From the IMG/VR virus record IMGVR_UViG_3300042904_000068, positions 1-40,556 of that record: a stretch of 40,556 nt of DNA; one strand, written 5' to 3'. How positions within the stretch are numbered: the stretch's first letter is position 1; every line of letters starts with the position of its first letter. The notes beneath the pieces are model-generated. The model saw only the letters and a program-made list of their open reading frames with translations, was not told the origin of the DNA and ran no database searches. This document shows, one piece after another, positions 1-6,308 of the stretch. This stretch comes from a virus. A program made the position numbers and the translations under genes.

Positions 1-127
1 CAGCGCCGCCGCTGCCTGCGCCAGCGGCGATTCCGCCGCCTCCTGTGACGCTGGCGGCACCGTGCCCACCGCCCGCTGACCTGCCGGCCGTGGCGAACGC
101 CCGCGACCTGGCTGAGTGGGCGGGGGA
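1..127. repeat. Terminal direct repeat, left copy
   Basis: These 127 bases recur exactly as the last 127 of the window. The Rz1 reading frame continues through the join without interruption, so the molecule is circular or circularly permuted and this copy is redundant. A length of exactly 127 is a common maximum k-mer size in de Bruijn assemblers, so an assembly overlap is more likely than a biological terminal repeat. The true unit is then 40,429 bp. Confidence 0.95.
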
Positions 128-194
128 ATGGATCGCCGCCTATGGATGCGAGCGGGGAAAACGCGCGGCCCTGCTGGAATCCTGGCCGCGCTGA
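1..194 (+). CDS. Rz1: Rz1-like outer-membrane spanin lipoprotein, C-terminal part (continues from the right edge)
   Basis: This is the 3' portion of an 83-aa lipoprotein whose start codon is at 40372 at the other end of the window. The first complete codon here begins at base 3 and the stop codon is 192-194. This part carries the proline-rich stretch typical of o-spanins (PPLPAPAAIPPPP) and a C-terminal tail ending ALLESWPR. Rz1 proteins sit in the outer membrane inner leaflet, bind the periplasmic end of the inner-membrane Rz and fuse the two membranes in the last step of lysis. A strong terminator follows 34 bp later. Confidence 0.85.
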   Translation, partial: APPLPAPAAIPPPPVTLAAPCPPPADLPAVANARDLAEWAGEWIAAYGCERGKRAALLESWPR

Positions 195-227
195 CCTGTT
201 GAGTCCTCAGCCTTCGCAGGCTGCCTT

Positions 228-256
228 GCCCTCGGCCTTCGGGCCGGGGGCTTTTT
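228..256 (+). terminator. Rho-independent terminator of the late/lysis operon
   Basis: A perfect 10-bp stem (228-237 with 242-251, one G-T pair) closed by a TTCG tetraloop is followed by TTTTT at 252-256. It lies just after Rz1 and ends rightward late transcription before the convergent leftward genes. Confidence 0.9.
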
Positions 257-263
257 CCGTTGG

Positions 264-296
264 CGGAAAGAAAGCGGGCCCGCCGAAGCGAGCCCG
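264..296 (-). terminator. Rho-independent terminator of the leftward operon
   Basis: Read on the minus strand, a 9-bp stem (296-288 with 283-275) with a TTCG tetraloop is followed by a pyrimidine tract, CTTTCTTTCC. It lies about 100 bp downstream of the last leftward gene and, with the terminator at 228-256, forms a back-to-back pair between convergent operons. The stretch 297-395 between it and the gene holds nothing else I can recognise. Confidence 0.8.
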
Positions 297-395
297 AAGT
301 GCTAGATCAGGGCCGGGAGGATGGCCCGGGCCGCACAGGGGAGGCGGCCCGCTGCTGATTTTCCACAGTTCAGCGCGGCCGTGCGGTGAACTGCA

Positions 396-623
396 TCACC
401 GGCCGCGCCGGAACACCTTCCGCTCCTCTGGCGGCTCCGGGATGAACTCCCACTGCCCCTTCACCTTCGTGGCCGGGGTGGTGGTCCCATCCTTCCACAC
501 GACGTGCTTGTCGCCGCGGATGTCCATCCGCACGCCCACGATCACGGCGGTCTCGGGTGTCGGCTCCGTGCCCGGCGGCCAGAAGCGGTAAGCGCCAGCG
601 CGGATCGGACGGTCGTCGATCAT
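396..623 (-). CDS. Small hypothetical phage protein (75 aa)
   Basis: The start ATG at 623 overlaps the stop of the upstream gene in an ATGA arrangement. That overlap is why this start is preferred over a longer in-frame extension, which is Arg/Ala-rich and overlaps the neighbour completely. The protein has an acidic/hydrophobic N-terminal half (RFWPPGTEPTPETAVIVG) and a basic C-terminus ending KVFRRGR. No family is recognised. It is the last gene of the leftward cluster and lies beyond attP, so integration would separate it from the integrase side. Confidence 0.7.
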   Translation of the reverse strand: MIDDRPIRAGAYRFWPPGTEPTPETAVIVGVRMDIRGDKHVVWKDGTTTPATKVKGQWEFIPEPPEERKVFRRGR

Positions 624-817
624 GCCGGCACGAACTCGCCTGGCGTGGCGGCCACCTCGAACTCCAACCCGGCATCCTCCCCGTCGATCACCTCCGCCAC
701 CTGGACGCCATCGTGGAAGGTGACGTTCACCAGCTGGCCAGGGTCTTCCGGGTTCGACCGGTACAGGCGGCGGCCGCAGCAGGGGTCCGGCAGCCGGGAT
801 GGGCGCCGCCTCTCCAT
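620..817 (-). CDS. Small hypothetical phage protein (65 aa)
   Basis: ATG at 817 shares its first base with the stop codon of the upstream gene (TGATG), and the 3' end overlaps the next gene by 4 bp, so the three genes look translationally coupled. The N-terminus is Arg-rich and contains a CC pair (DPCCGRRLY). The remainder resembles a small beta-rich domain (QLVNVTFHDGVQVAEVIDGE). No function can be assigned from sequence. Confidence 0.7.
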   Translation of the reverse strand: MERRRPSRLPDPCCGRRLYRSNPEDPGQLVNVTFHDGVQVAEVIDGEDAGLEFEVAATPGEFVPA

Positions 818-1467
818 CAGACCACCCCGCCTTCCTGCTCCGCCATTGCCAGCAGGATCTCACGCATGCGTGCCGGCGTCGGGGTGCACAGCCACGCTTG
901 GCGCCGATCCGGATCCCCCCGGTCGCCGACCTCGATGCCGGCATATAGCCGCACGCCGCCGCTTTCGCGCTCCAGCTGCACGTGCATCAGCCGCGGCAGG
1001 ACCTCGCGCTCCATCTTCTCGTCGGCGAACAGGCAGCCGTACCAGGCGGGCTGCGTGTAACGGTCCATGCACACCAGCATGCCGCTGGGCGGCTCGGTGC
1101 GCAGCAGCTGGGCGGCCGGGATGCGTTCGCCGCGCCGGCGCAGCACCACGACGGTCGCGGGCAGGGCGGCCTCGCGCAGCTCGCGCCTATCCTGGACCGA
1201 ACTGGGCGCCGCCGAAGAGGAGGGGTACCAGCCGGAGCCGGGCCCGAAGGTCGGCTCGATCACGCGCCGGGTGCCCGCGCAGACCTCGCCGCGCACCTCC
1301 AGCGCCATCATGGCCATGGCCTGCCACGTCCAGTCGGACACCCATTGCGCGGAGCTGTGCTGGTCGCCGGGCGGAGGGTCAACGCGGCCCGGCTCGGCAG
1401 CCGGACGCCAGCCGGAGGCGATCAGGGCGTGGGCGCCGGAGACGGTGGAAAGGGGTAGCTGATGCAC
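817..1467 (-). CDS. Hypothetical phage protein (216 aa)
   Basis: The frame is open for 216 codons from a GTG at 1467. No convincing Shine-Dalgarno precedes it, so the true start could be further in. The protein contains Trp/Met-rich segments (WVSDWTWQAMAMMALEVRG) and a C-terminal segment that looks like a binding or assembly domain. No catalytic motif is seen. It heads a three-gene group between attP and the leftward terminator. One copy of the integrase arm-type repeat lies 12 bp upstream (1479-1488), so its expression may be influenced by integrase binding. Confidence 0.65.
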   Translation of the reverse strand: MHQLPLSTVSGAHALIASGWRPAAEPGRVDPPPGDQHSSAQWVSDWTWQAMAMMALEVRGEVCAGTRRVIEPTFGPGSGWYPSSSAAPSSVQDRRELREAALPATVVVLRRRGERIPAAQLLRTEPPSGMLVCMDRYTQPAWYGCLFADEKMEREVLPRLMHVQLERESGGVRLYAGIEVGDRGDPDRRQAWLCTPTPARMREILLAMAEQEGGVV

Positions 1468-1478
1468 CGGTCAGATTG

Positions 1479-1730
1479 TTCCGCAATTCGCGTTTGGGTC
1501 GCGACCTCTCCTCTGAGAATTGCGCGCTGGAATTCGGAAATTGCGGAATAGATTTGCGGCTAAGTGGCTGAATCTATTATCCTTCTGCGCGGACTTAAAA
1601 TCCGCCGCGCCTTAAAAGCGCGTACCGGTTCGATCCCGGTTCGAGGCACCACAGCGCTTAATTTAGTGCTATTGAAGGAATAGCGAGTAGGGGGCCGACT
1701 TCCGCAATTCCAGAGCACTGTTCCGCAATT
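1479..1730. repeat. Four copies of TTCCGCAATT: probable integrase arm-type sites
   Basis: The 10-mer TTCCGCAATT occurs exactly at 1479-1488, 1700-1709 and 1721-1730 on the plus strand, and as its reverse complement at 1539-1548. They flank the tRNA-derived core on both sides. The two right-hand copies are 21 bp apart, about two helical turns, and the last overlaps the integrase stop codon. Repeated decamers flanking a core next to the integrase gene are the usual signature of P and P' arm sites bound by the integrase N-terminal domain. Confidence 0.8.
1589..1651 (+). other. attP: attP core containing the 3' half of a tRNA-Leu(UAA) gene
   Basis: The sequence reads as a tRNA from the anticodon arm to CCA: anticodon stem 1589-1593/1601-1605 with loop CTTAAAA (anticodon TAA at 1596-1598), a class II variable arm (1607-1610/1618-1621), T-arm 1624-1628/1636-1640 with loop TTCGATC, and the 3' acceptor strand TCGAGGC-A-CCA at 1641-1651. 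No matching 5' acceptor strand or D-arm precedes it, so it is not a functional gene. Many tyrosine integrases target the 3' half of a tRNA and carry it in attP so the host tRNA is rebuilt on integration. Its place beside int supports this. Confidence 0.9.
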
Positions 1731-2895
1731 ACTTGCCGGTGCTCACCTTCTTGCCGACCTTGTTCCGGATGTAGCGGACCGTCATCGTCTCCGTGGTGTG
1801 GCCGAGCAGGGCCTGCGCAGCCCGCGTGCCCTGCGCCTCATCCATCTCGGTGGCCACCTTCGCGCGGAAGTCCCGGAACTGGAACAGTGCCTTCGGCACG
1901 CCGGCCGCCGCGCGCGCCGTGTCGAAGCGCTCGCGCAGCATGCTCTCGGTCAGGGCCTTGCCGTCTTCGTTCACCAGCAGGGCCATGGTGTGCACCACCG
2001 GCTTCCCTGCCGCGCGCCGGCGCTGGTCGATCTCGCGCTTGTATGCGCGGATCTCCGTGATCAGGTCCGCCAGCGCACCGTCGATCACGATGCGCAGCTT
2101 CATCCCCGTCTTGCCTTGTTGGACCTGCAGGACGCCGCCCGGCACCGGGCCGACGATGTGCGCCTCGCTGACGCGCCGCACGTCCGCCGGGCGCTGGCCG
2201 ATGATGTCCGCCAACCGCATCGCGAACGCCAGCGGCGCATCAGCCTCGGCCAGCACGCGCGCCACCTGGTCGATGTCCGGCGCGATGTCGCGGCCTTCCT
2301 CTTCGAAGCCGCTGACGCCGGCGCACGGGTTCGGCAGCTTCGTCAGCCCCTCCTCGCGCGCGTAGTTCCAGATGTGCGAGAACAGCGCCTTCTCGCGGTT
2401 GGCGCGCACGTGCCCCATGTCATGCGGCACCGGCTGCTCCGGCTTGCCTGCGGCCCGGCGCGCGGCGTTCTTCGCCTCTGCCGCCTCGCGCGTGGTCTTC
2501 ACTCGCCAGCGTAGGTACTGGCGGATGTGCACCGGTTCGATGCTGTCCAGCGGCGCCGGCGGGTCGCCGAAGAACTTCAGGAGCCACACCAACTCGTCCT
2601 CGTTGTCCTGCTGCGTGCGCGGAGCCTTGCCTGGCAGCACGTCCTTCCGGTACCCGGCAACCTTGCCGCGCCCGTTCAGTGCGTCCAGGAAAGTCACCGG
2701 TGCGTTCGCGGCTGCGGGCGTCGGGCGGCTGGTGAGCTCGGCCCACTTCGCCACCGCCAGCACGTAGTCGCTGCCGAGCGGGATCTCCTTGCGCGGCTTC
2801 TCGCCGGTGTCGAGGTAGTAGTGCACCAGGTTGCCACGCGGGCGCGCGCGCATGCCCTTGGGCAAGTTGCTCCAGCGGGTCGGCTTTCTTCCCAT
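1729..2895 (-). CDS. int: Site-specific tyrosine recombinase (integrase)
   Basis: This 388-aa protein is the right length for a phage integrase. The C-terminal catalytic domain shows Arg235 in GQRPADV, Lys262 in QQGKTG, the box II pattern R341-D-F-R344, His366 in LLGHTT and the nucleophile Tyr375 in TVRYIR. Box II has Arg where many family members have His; I believe this variant is common in integrases of this group. An N-terminal arm-binding region and a core-binding region (about 90-180) precede it. It catalyses recombination between attP and the host attB, probably the tRNA-Leu(UAA) gene. It lies last before attP and 3 bp after the DUF4224 gene, at the distal end of the PL operon. Confidence 0.95.
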   Translation of the reverse strand: MGRKPTRWSNLPKGMRARPRGNLVHYYLDTGEKPRKEIPLGSDYVLAVAKWAELTSRPTPAAANAPVTFLDALNGRGKVAGYRKDVLPGKAPRTQQDNEDELVWLLKFFGDPPAPLDSIEPVHIRQYLRWRVKTTREAAEAKNAARRAAGKPEQPVPHDMGHVRANREKALFSHIWNYAREEGLTKLPNPCAGVSGFEEEGRDIAPDIDQVARVLAEADAPLAFAMRLADIIGQRPADVRRVSEAHIVGPVPGGVLQVQQGKTGMKLRIVIDGALADLITEIRAYKREIDQRRRAAGKPVVHTMALLVNEDGKALTESMLRERFDTARAAAGVPKALFQFRDFRAKVATEMDEAQGTRAAQALLGHTTETMTVRYIRNKVGKKVSTGK

Positions 2896-2898
2896 GTG

Positions 2899-3120
2899 TC
2901 AGGCGCTCCCGGCAATCACACGCGGCGTCCAGCCCTGGCTCGGCGCCGGCGCGGGTGCAGCGGCTGGCCGACCGTCGACGGCGGACCTCGTCACCACCGG
3001 GTGACCGGTGGCGTTGACGCGGAATGGTACGCCCTCGGCTTTCAGCCACTCGATCTGGCGGCTCTTGTGCCGGCGGCCGGTGAGCTGGCGGAGCTCGGCG
3101 TCGTCCAGGAACAAGCTCAC
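2899..3120 (-). CDS. DUF4224-like small protein preceding the integrase
   Basis: This 73-aa protein starts at a GTG (3120) that overlaps the stop of the upstream gene (GTGA). Residues 3-40 (LFLDDAELRQLTGRR followed by KSRQIEWLKAEG) match the pattern I know from DUF4224 proteins, small DNA-binding-like proteins often found directly upstream of phage integrases. The C-terminus is a proline/alanine-rich tail. An excisionase or directionality-factor role is a reasonable guess from position and size; the family name is from memory. Confidence 0.75.
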   Translation of the reverse strand: MSLFLDDAELRQLTGRRHKSRQIEWLKAEGVPFRVNATGHPVVTRSAVDGRPAAAPAPAPSQGWTPRVIAGSA

Positions 3121-3842
3121 GGCTGCACCCTCCGAAACTCCACCACCCACACCCAAGGGTTCGCCTCCCAGCTGCCGGCGCCGTTGATGCTGTTCCAGAG
3201 CGCCTGATACCAGTCGCGCGCCGACCGTTCCAGGTGCTTCATGCGCTTCATCCGGTGCGGCTCGACCATCCAATCCGGCGGCGTGTCACCCGTCACCTGC
3301 TGGTGCATCAAGTCGCCGTTGTGCTCGCGGTAGCCCTGCCACCAGGTGTGTGGCTTGTCGGCGGTCACACCTTCGGCCGTTGCATCGGTTTCGCTGATAG
3401 CCTGGAGGCGTTCGACGCGAACGGCGGTGATCTCCAGCGTGATCCGGGAGACGTACCTGGGCATATGAATGCTGGGTCGCCAGCGGTCGCCGAGGCGGCC
3501 CTGAATCGAGTCTGTCGCGGCATACACGAATGGGCCGTCCTCATCGCGCAGCGCGGCCATCGCGTGTATGCCGTGCGCCCACGTCTCGCGCACCCACAGC
3601 CGGCCACCTGGCTGGCCGTATGGGCACGGTGTTGGTGCGCACCGTTCCTGCCAGCAACTGCCGCCCATGCTGGTGAGTACCCAGCCGCGCGCGTCCTGAT
3701 TGACCGCCTGCAGCCCGGTGAAGCCCAAGTTCAGGCCGGGCGACACGTCGCGCCATTTCACCTCCCGCCGCGTCTGCGTCTTCGTGCCAGCGAGCAGCGC
3801 GCGCACCATGGCGCCTTGGAACAGGATCGGGCGTTCCTTCAT
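3117..3842 (-). CDS. ASCH/PUA-like phage protein of unknown function
   Basis: The 241-aa protein starts at ATG 3842, preceded by GAGGA at a normal distance. The N-terminus (KERPILFQGAMVRALLAGTK, then TQTRR) is the typical opening of a widespread phage family of ASCH/PUA-like fold. A second conserved-looking block is GGRLWVRETWAHG. ASCH domains are thought to bind RNA or modified nucleotides; no role is established for the phage versions. The C-terminus is Trp-rich (RDWYQALWNSINGAGSWEANPWVWVVEF) and overlaps the next start by 4 bp. The longer frame starting at 3875 would run into the divergent gene and is less likely. Confidence 0.75.
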   Translation of the reverse strand: MKERPILFQGAMVRALLAGTKTQTRREVKWRDVSPGLNLGFTGLQAVNQDARGWVLTSMGGSCWQERCAPTPCPYGQPGGRLWVRETWAHGIHAMAALRDEDGPFVYAATDSIQGRLGDRWRPSIHMPRYVSRITLEITAVRVERLQAISETDATAEGVTADKPHTWWQGYREHNGDLMHQQVTGDTPPDWMVEPHRMKRMKHLERSARDWYQALWNSINGAGSWEANPWVWVVEFRRVQP

Positions 3843-3845
3843 ACT
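3816..3845 (+). promoter_or_regulatory. Possible weak sigma70 promoter for the 3869 gene
   Basis: TTGGAA at 3816-3821 and CATACT at 3840-3845 are 18 bp apart, each matching four of six consensus bases. This would start transcription near 3852, just before an AGGAGA ribosome-binding site (3858-3863). The match is modest and the region also codes on the other strand. Confidence 0.35.
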
Positions 3846-3868
3846 GGCATCCTCAACAGGAGAGACGC

Positions 3869-4132
3869 ATGGCAACGCCGATTACCGCAGTGGCCTTTCA
3901 CCCCGAAGCGCCGCTGGAAGCCTTCGCCTCGATGATGCGGACAATGAAGTCGGGGGAAAGCAGCCTGCGGTACATCGACTGCAAGAAGGTCGACATGACG
4001 GACTTCGGCATGCTGCGCCTCATCCCATCGGGGGAGAACCCGGGGGACATGGCGATCTACGTCCACCCGAGCTACGTCGCCTGGATGCTGCGTGCGGACG
4101 ACCGGAAGCAGGTCGGTTTCCTGCCGGCGTAG
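3869..4132 (+). CDS. Isolated rightward gene inside the leftward operon (87 aa, unknown)
   Basis: ATG at 3869 has a strong ribosome-binding site, AGGAGA, five bases upstream. The 87-aa product looks like a real protein, with balanced composition and a hydrophobic C-terminal half (FGMLRLIPSGENPGDMAIYV). Codon usage is GC-rich like the neighbours and no opposite-strand gene covers it well. It runs against the PL operon, diverges from the ASCH-like gene (26-bp gap holding both ribosome-binding sites) and converges with the next gene (5-bp gap). No family is recognised. Its placement resembles a moron: a small, separately expressed accessory gene. Confidence 0.65.
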   Translation: MATPITAVAFHPEAPLEAFASMMRTMKSGESSLRYIDCKKVDMTDFGMLRLIPSGENPGDMAIYVHPSYVAWMLRADDRKQVGFLPA

Positions 4133-4137
4133 AGAGC

Positions 4138-4590
4138 TCATTCCGCTCTGCCCCCATCCATCGGCGTGTGCTCGCGTTTCGTGTGCTCCGCACCCACCGT
4201 CACGCCACCAGTGGTAAGCCAGCGGTTCGCTGCCTCCCACCCGGCCCGCGCTGCGTTCTTGGTGTTGGACGGCCACTGGTATTCCGCCATCAGCGAGTCC
4301 ATCATTGCGGACGCTTCCGGCGAACCGGGGTGCGGCAGGGCACGGCTCGGCGTTGCACACGCATCCAAGCCATCGGCACGCAGCCGTGCCGCGATCTTGT
4401 CGGCCAGCGCGTCCAGTTCAGCATCCTTGCGCTTCGCCGTCTTGATTGCTTGGCAGGCTGGACACGGCATGTTGCTACCCAGCTTCCACTGGTAGTGCAG
4501 TTCCTGTTCGCCGCACGGCGCGGGATCGAGCGTCTTCACGAACTCGGCGAACGGCACTTCGGGCTCACGCTTCTTGAAGGGCCAGATCAT
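4138..4590 (-). CDS. Hypothetical accessory protein with a CPAC motif (150 aa)
   Basis: The ATG at 4590 overlaps the upstream stop by 4 bp. The protein starts IWPFKKREPEVPFAEFV, has a single C-x-x-C (CPACQ, about residues 43-46), a basic helical middle (KDAELDALADKIAARLR) and a C-terminal segment rich in Trp and Asn (AARAGWEAANRWLTTGG). The C-terminal pattern recalls mosaic Ea22-like accessory proteins of lambdoid phages, but this is only an impression. One copy of the TGGCGTG motif lies near its 3' end (4201-4207). Confidence 0.7.
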   Translation of the reverse strand: MIWPFKKREPEVPFAEFVKTLDPAPCGEQELHYQWKLGSNMPCPACQAIKTAKRKDAELDALADKIAARLRADGLDACATPSRALPHPGSPEASAMMDSLMAEYQWPSNTKNAARAGWEAANRWLTTGGVTVGAEHTKREHTPMDGGRAE

Positions 4591-5111
4591 TTGCCACCCT
4601 CCTTCACGCCATCACCACGCACAGCGAACCCTGCCGCCACCAGCACGTTGCCGATGTCATCGGGCGTCCTGCCGTTGCGCTCCATGAAGTCGCGCAGGCC
4701 ATCGACCCATGCGGGCAGTCCAGACGCCTTCACGCCAGCGGTGAGCATTGCGTCCACCTTCAAGATCACGGCGTTGGACAGGCGCTGCTCGAACTTGGAC
4801 AGCGGGGCCTTCTTCGCCAGCTCCACCGCGACGTTCCAACCCATCGGGAGCTTGTCGCGGATGCTCATCGGTGCAGCCGGTGCCACGCCAGCGGAGTAGC
4901 ACTTGCCGTAGAGGTCGAGTGCCAGTGCCTGATAGCGGACAACTTCCTTGTGCACCTCAGCGATTGCAATGTCGGCTCCAGGGAGCGGCTTGCCATCCTT
5001 CGTCTTTAGCCATGAAAGGTGTTGCTCCAAATCCGATCCGTATTTCAGGACGGCGTGGTAGACAAACTCCATGTCGTCGGCGCTGATCGTGACTGCTCGC
5101 AGCGGCTTCAT
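4587..5111 (-). CDS. Hypothetical accessory protein (174 aa)
   Basis: Starts at ATG 5111, overlapping the upstream stop by 4 bp. The N-terminal half is helical with a conserved-looking block (MEFVYHAVLKYGSDLEQHL). Most of the rest is also helical. The C-terminus (WVDGLRDFMERNGRTPDDIG) looks like a separate small helical domain. No catalytic or metal-binding motif and no membrane segment is visible. It holds three copies of the TGGCGTG motif (encoding DGVK, AGVK and AGVA), the most in any gene of the cluster, each falling between apparent modules. Confidence 0.7.
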   Translation of the reverse strand: MKPLRAVTISADDMEFVYHAVLKYGSDLEQHLSWLKTKDGKPLPGADIAIAEVHKEVVRYQALALDLYGKCYSAGVAPAAPMSIRDKLPMGWNVAVELAKKAPLSKFEQRLSNAVILKVDAMLTAGVKASGLPAWVDGLRDFMERNGRTPDDIGNVLVAAGFAVRGDGVKEGGK

Positions 5112-5521
5112 TTTTGGCCCCCATCAGGTAATGCCACGCCAACATTGCGCCCGCATTCCGGGCAGAACTCAACCGGCGTTCCGTCGCCCGTCTGCATCTG
5201 CCGCGTGTCCGTGTGGTGGCACGCCGTCACGCCAGCGGCACGTTCCTGTGCCAGTTCGCGCTGCCGCTTCGGGTCAGCAACGTGAGTGCCCAACACGCCA
5301 CGGGCGGCGCGCATGACGGCCCGGACCACCATCGCGGCGTTGTCGCCGGTGCAGTCGTCCTTGAAGGACAGCAGCGCTTCGTCCACCTCGGGCAAGTCGC
5401 GGATGCGCTCCACTTCGGCCCACTCGCTCGGCCAGTCCTTGCACTTCGGGTCGTGCTGCTCGGCCTCGTCGCACTGGTGGTGCTGGCAGCGCTCGTTCGT
5501 CCAGACTCCGGGCTCAGGCAT
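5108..5521 (-). CDS. Hypothetical accessory protein with zinc-binding motifs (137 aa)
   Basis: Starts at ATG 5521. The N-terminus is rich in Cys and His (ERCQHHQCDEAEQHDPKC) and the C-terminus carries a zinc-knuckle-like CPECGRN. Between them is a helical segment (DNAAMVVRAVMRAARGVLGTH). The Cys/His content suggests one or two bound metal ions. Function is unknown. Three copies of the TGGCGTG motif fall inside the gene, one immediately after the CPECG knuckle. Confidence 0.7.
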   Translation of the reverse strand: MPEPGVWTNERCQHHQCDEAEQHDPKCKDWPSEWAEVERIRDLPEVDEALLSFKDDCTGDNAAMVVRAVMRAARGVLGTHVADPKRQRELAQERAAGVTACHHTDTRQMQTGDGTPVEFCPECGRNVGVALPDGGQK

Positions 5522-5798
5522 TTCCGCCCTCCTGTTGATCGTTGTGAGTGCCCGGCACGCCAGGGGTCAGGTGCACCGTTTGCGCGTCCTCAAAGGCGCA
5601 GCGCAGGTCCATCGCGCTGCCGCGTAGGTCGTGCCTTTCGGCCCACTGGGCCACTTCGGCGTCCGAAGGCTTGCGCGGCGTCGCCAGCCGCTCCAGCCGC
5701 TCCCTCTCGGCCACATCCAGCACGCGGGCGGCGGCTCGCAGAATGTCGCCGGGCGAACTCACCAGCCCAATCGCGTTGGTGTGTTTCGGGTCAGCCAC
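5514..5798 (-). CDS. Hypothetical accessory protein (94 aa)
   Basis: GTG at 5798 is chosen because AAGGAGG sits six bases upstream, an almost perfect ribosome-binding site. An ATG further upstream lacks one and would add a run of arginines. The protein is mainly helical (DILRAAARVLDVAERERLER, then LATPRKPSDAEVAQWAERH). Its last part (GVPGTHNDQ) resembles GVLGTHVAD of the neighbouring protein, and the DNA there is near-identical (GAGTGCCC-nn-CACGCCA on the plus strand). It overlaps the upstream gene by 8 bp and the downstream one by 8 bp. Confidence 0.7.
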   Translation of the reverse strand: MADPKHTNAIGLVSSPGDILRAAARVLDVAERERLERLATPRKPSDAEVAQWAERHDLRGSAMDLRCAFEDAQTVHLTPGVPGTHNDQQEGGNA

Positions 5799-5994
5799 GG
5801 GCGGCCTCCTTGCTCGTCGGCGCAGGTCCATTCACGCCACAGGTGGCGTCCTCGTCGTCCTCGTCGGCGTGGTCCTCGATGTCGAACACATGGCGGCAGG
5901 ACGCGCACCGCTCCAGGCGCTCGTCGGTCTGCTCGCCGTCCCAGCCGTTGTCGTATTGGTAGCTGACCTTGCAGCCGCACTTCGGGCAGGCCAT
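5791..5994 (-). CDS. Zinc-ribbon small protein (67 aa)
   Basis: Two C-x-x-C pairs, CPKCGCKV near the N-terminus and CASCRHVF about 25 residues later, form a classic four-cysteine zinc ribbon. A strongly acidic tail follows (DIEDHADEDDEDATCG). ATG 5994 shares a base with the upstream stop (TGATG). Such proteins often bind nucleic acid or act as adaptors; nothing more specific can be said. The TGGCGTG motif lies just after the acidic tail. Confidence 0.75.
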   Translation of the reverse strand: MACPKCGCKVSYQYDNGWDGEQTDERLERCASCRHVFDIEDHADEDDEDATCGVNGPAPTSKEAARG

Positions 5995-6308
5995 CAGGAA
6001 CCCTCCTTCGCGCCAAGGGCGGCACGCTCATCTTCGTTGGCGTCTGCGTAGAAGGCTTCGGCGTTGCGCTCCACGCCGTGACCATCGCGGAACGTGGTGA
6101 AGTCTCCGATGTGCTTCACTTCCAGCTTGCCGCACACGTCGATGCGGATCAGGCCGGTCTGCACCTCGAAGTCGTTGATCGGCCACCACCAACCTCCGCG
6201 CGTCCGACCCATGAATGGGTGCGGCAGGCTGTTGATGTAGGCCATGTCGAGTAAGTCGCAGGCGCAGTCCTTGCCCCCGCTCTCTGAGTTGGGAGAGGTC
6301 ATGCTCAC
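5994..6308 (-). CDS. Hypothetical accessory protein (104 aa)
   Basis: Begins at GTG 6308 (overlapping the upstream stop as GTGA) or at ATG 6302, where GGGGTGA lies just upstream; the product differs by two residues. It contains CACDLLDMAYINSLPHPFMG followed by a Trp-rich stretch (GGWWWPINDFEVQTGLIRID). The second half (GHGVERNAEAFYADANEDER) ends in an acidic segment. No family is recognised. Near-copies of the TGGCGTG motif occur at 6009-6015 and 6072-6078. Confidence 0.7.
   Translation of the reverse strand: MSMTSPNSESGGKDCACDLLDMAYINSLPHPFMGRTRGGWWWPINDFEVQTGLIRIDVCGKLEVKHIGDFTTFRDGHGVERNAEAFYADANEDERAALGAKEGS

Larger units (their letters stand above)
4201..6078 (-). repeat. Dispersed phase-locked motif TGGCGTG across the accessory genes
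   Basis: On the coding (minus) strand TGGCGTG occurs at 4201-4207, 4605-4611, 4731-4737, 4884-4890, 5135-5141, 5228-5234, 5294-5300, 5556-5562 and 5833-5839, with one-mismatch copies at 6009-6015 and 6072-6078. Every copy is in the same phase, NNT GGC GTG. The preceding codon ends in T in ten of eleven cases although T-ending codons are scarce here. By my rough estimate the 7-mer would be expected well under once in this 1.6-kb span. Conservation of the silent T points to selection or exchange at the DNA level rather than a Gly-Val requirement. Confidence 0.75.

Noticed and set aside
1-127. Biological terminal redundancy (DTR) of the virion DNA
   Set aside because: The length matches an assembler k-mer, the module is cos/HNH HK97-type rather than T7-like, and the repeat falls inside the Rz/Rz1 coding region.
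504-1571. 355-codon plus-strand frame over the leftward genes beyond attP
   Set aside because: Very Arg/Ala/Pro-rich, opposite to three coupled leftward genes, and it runs through the arm-site region.
1589-1651. Functional phage-encoded tRNA-Leu
   Set aside because: Only the 3' half is present: no 5' acceptor strand or D-arm precedes it. It is part of attP.
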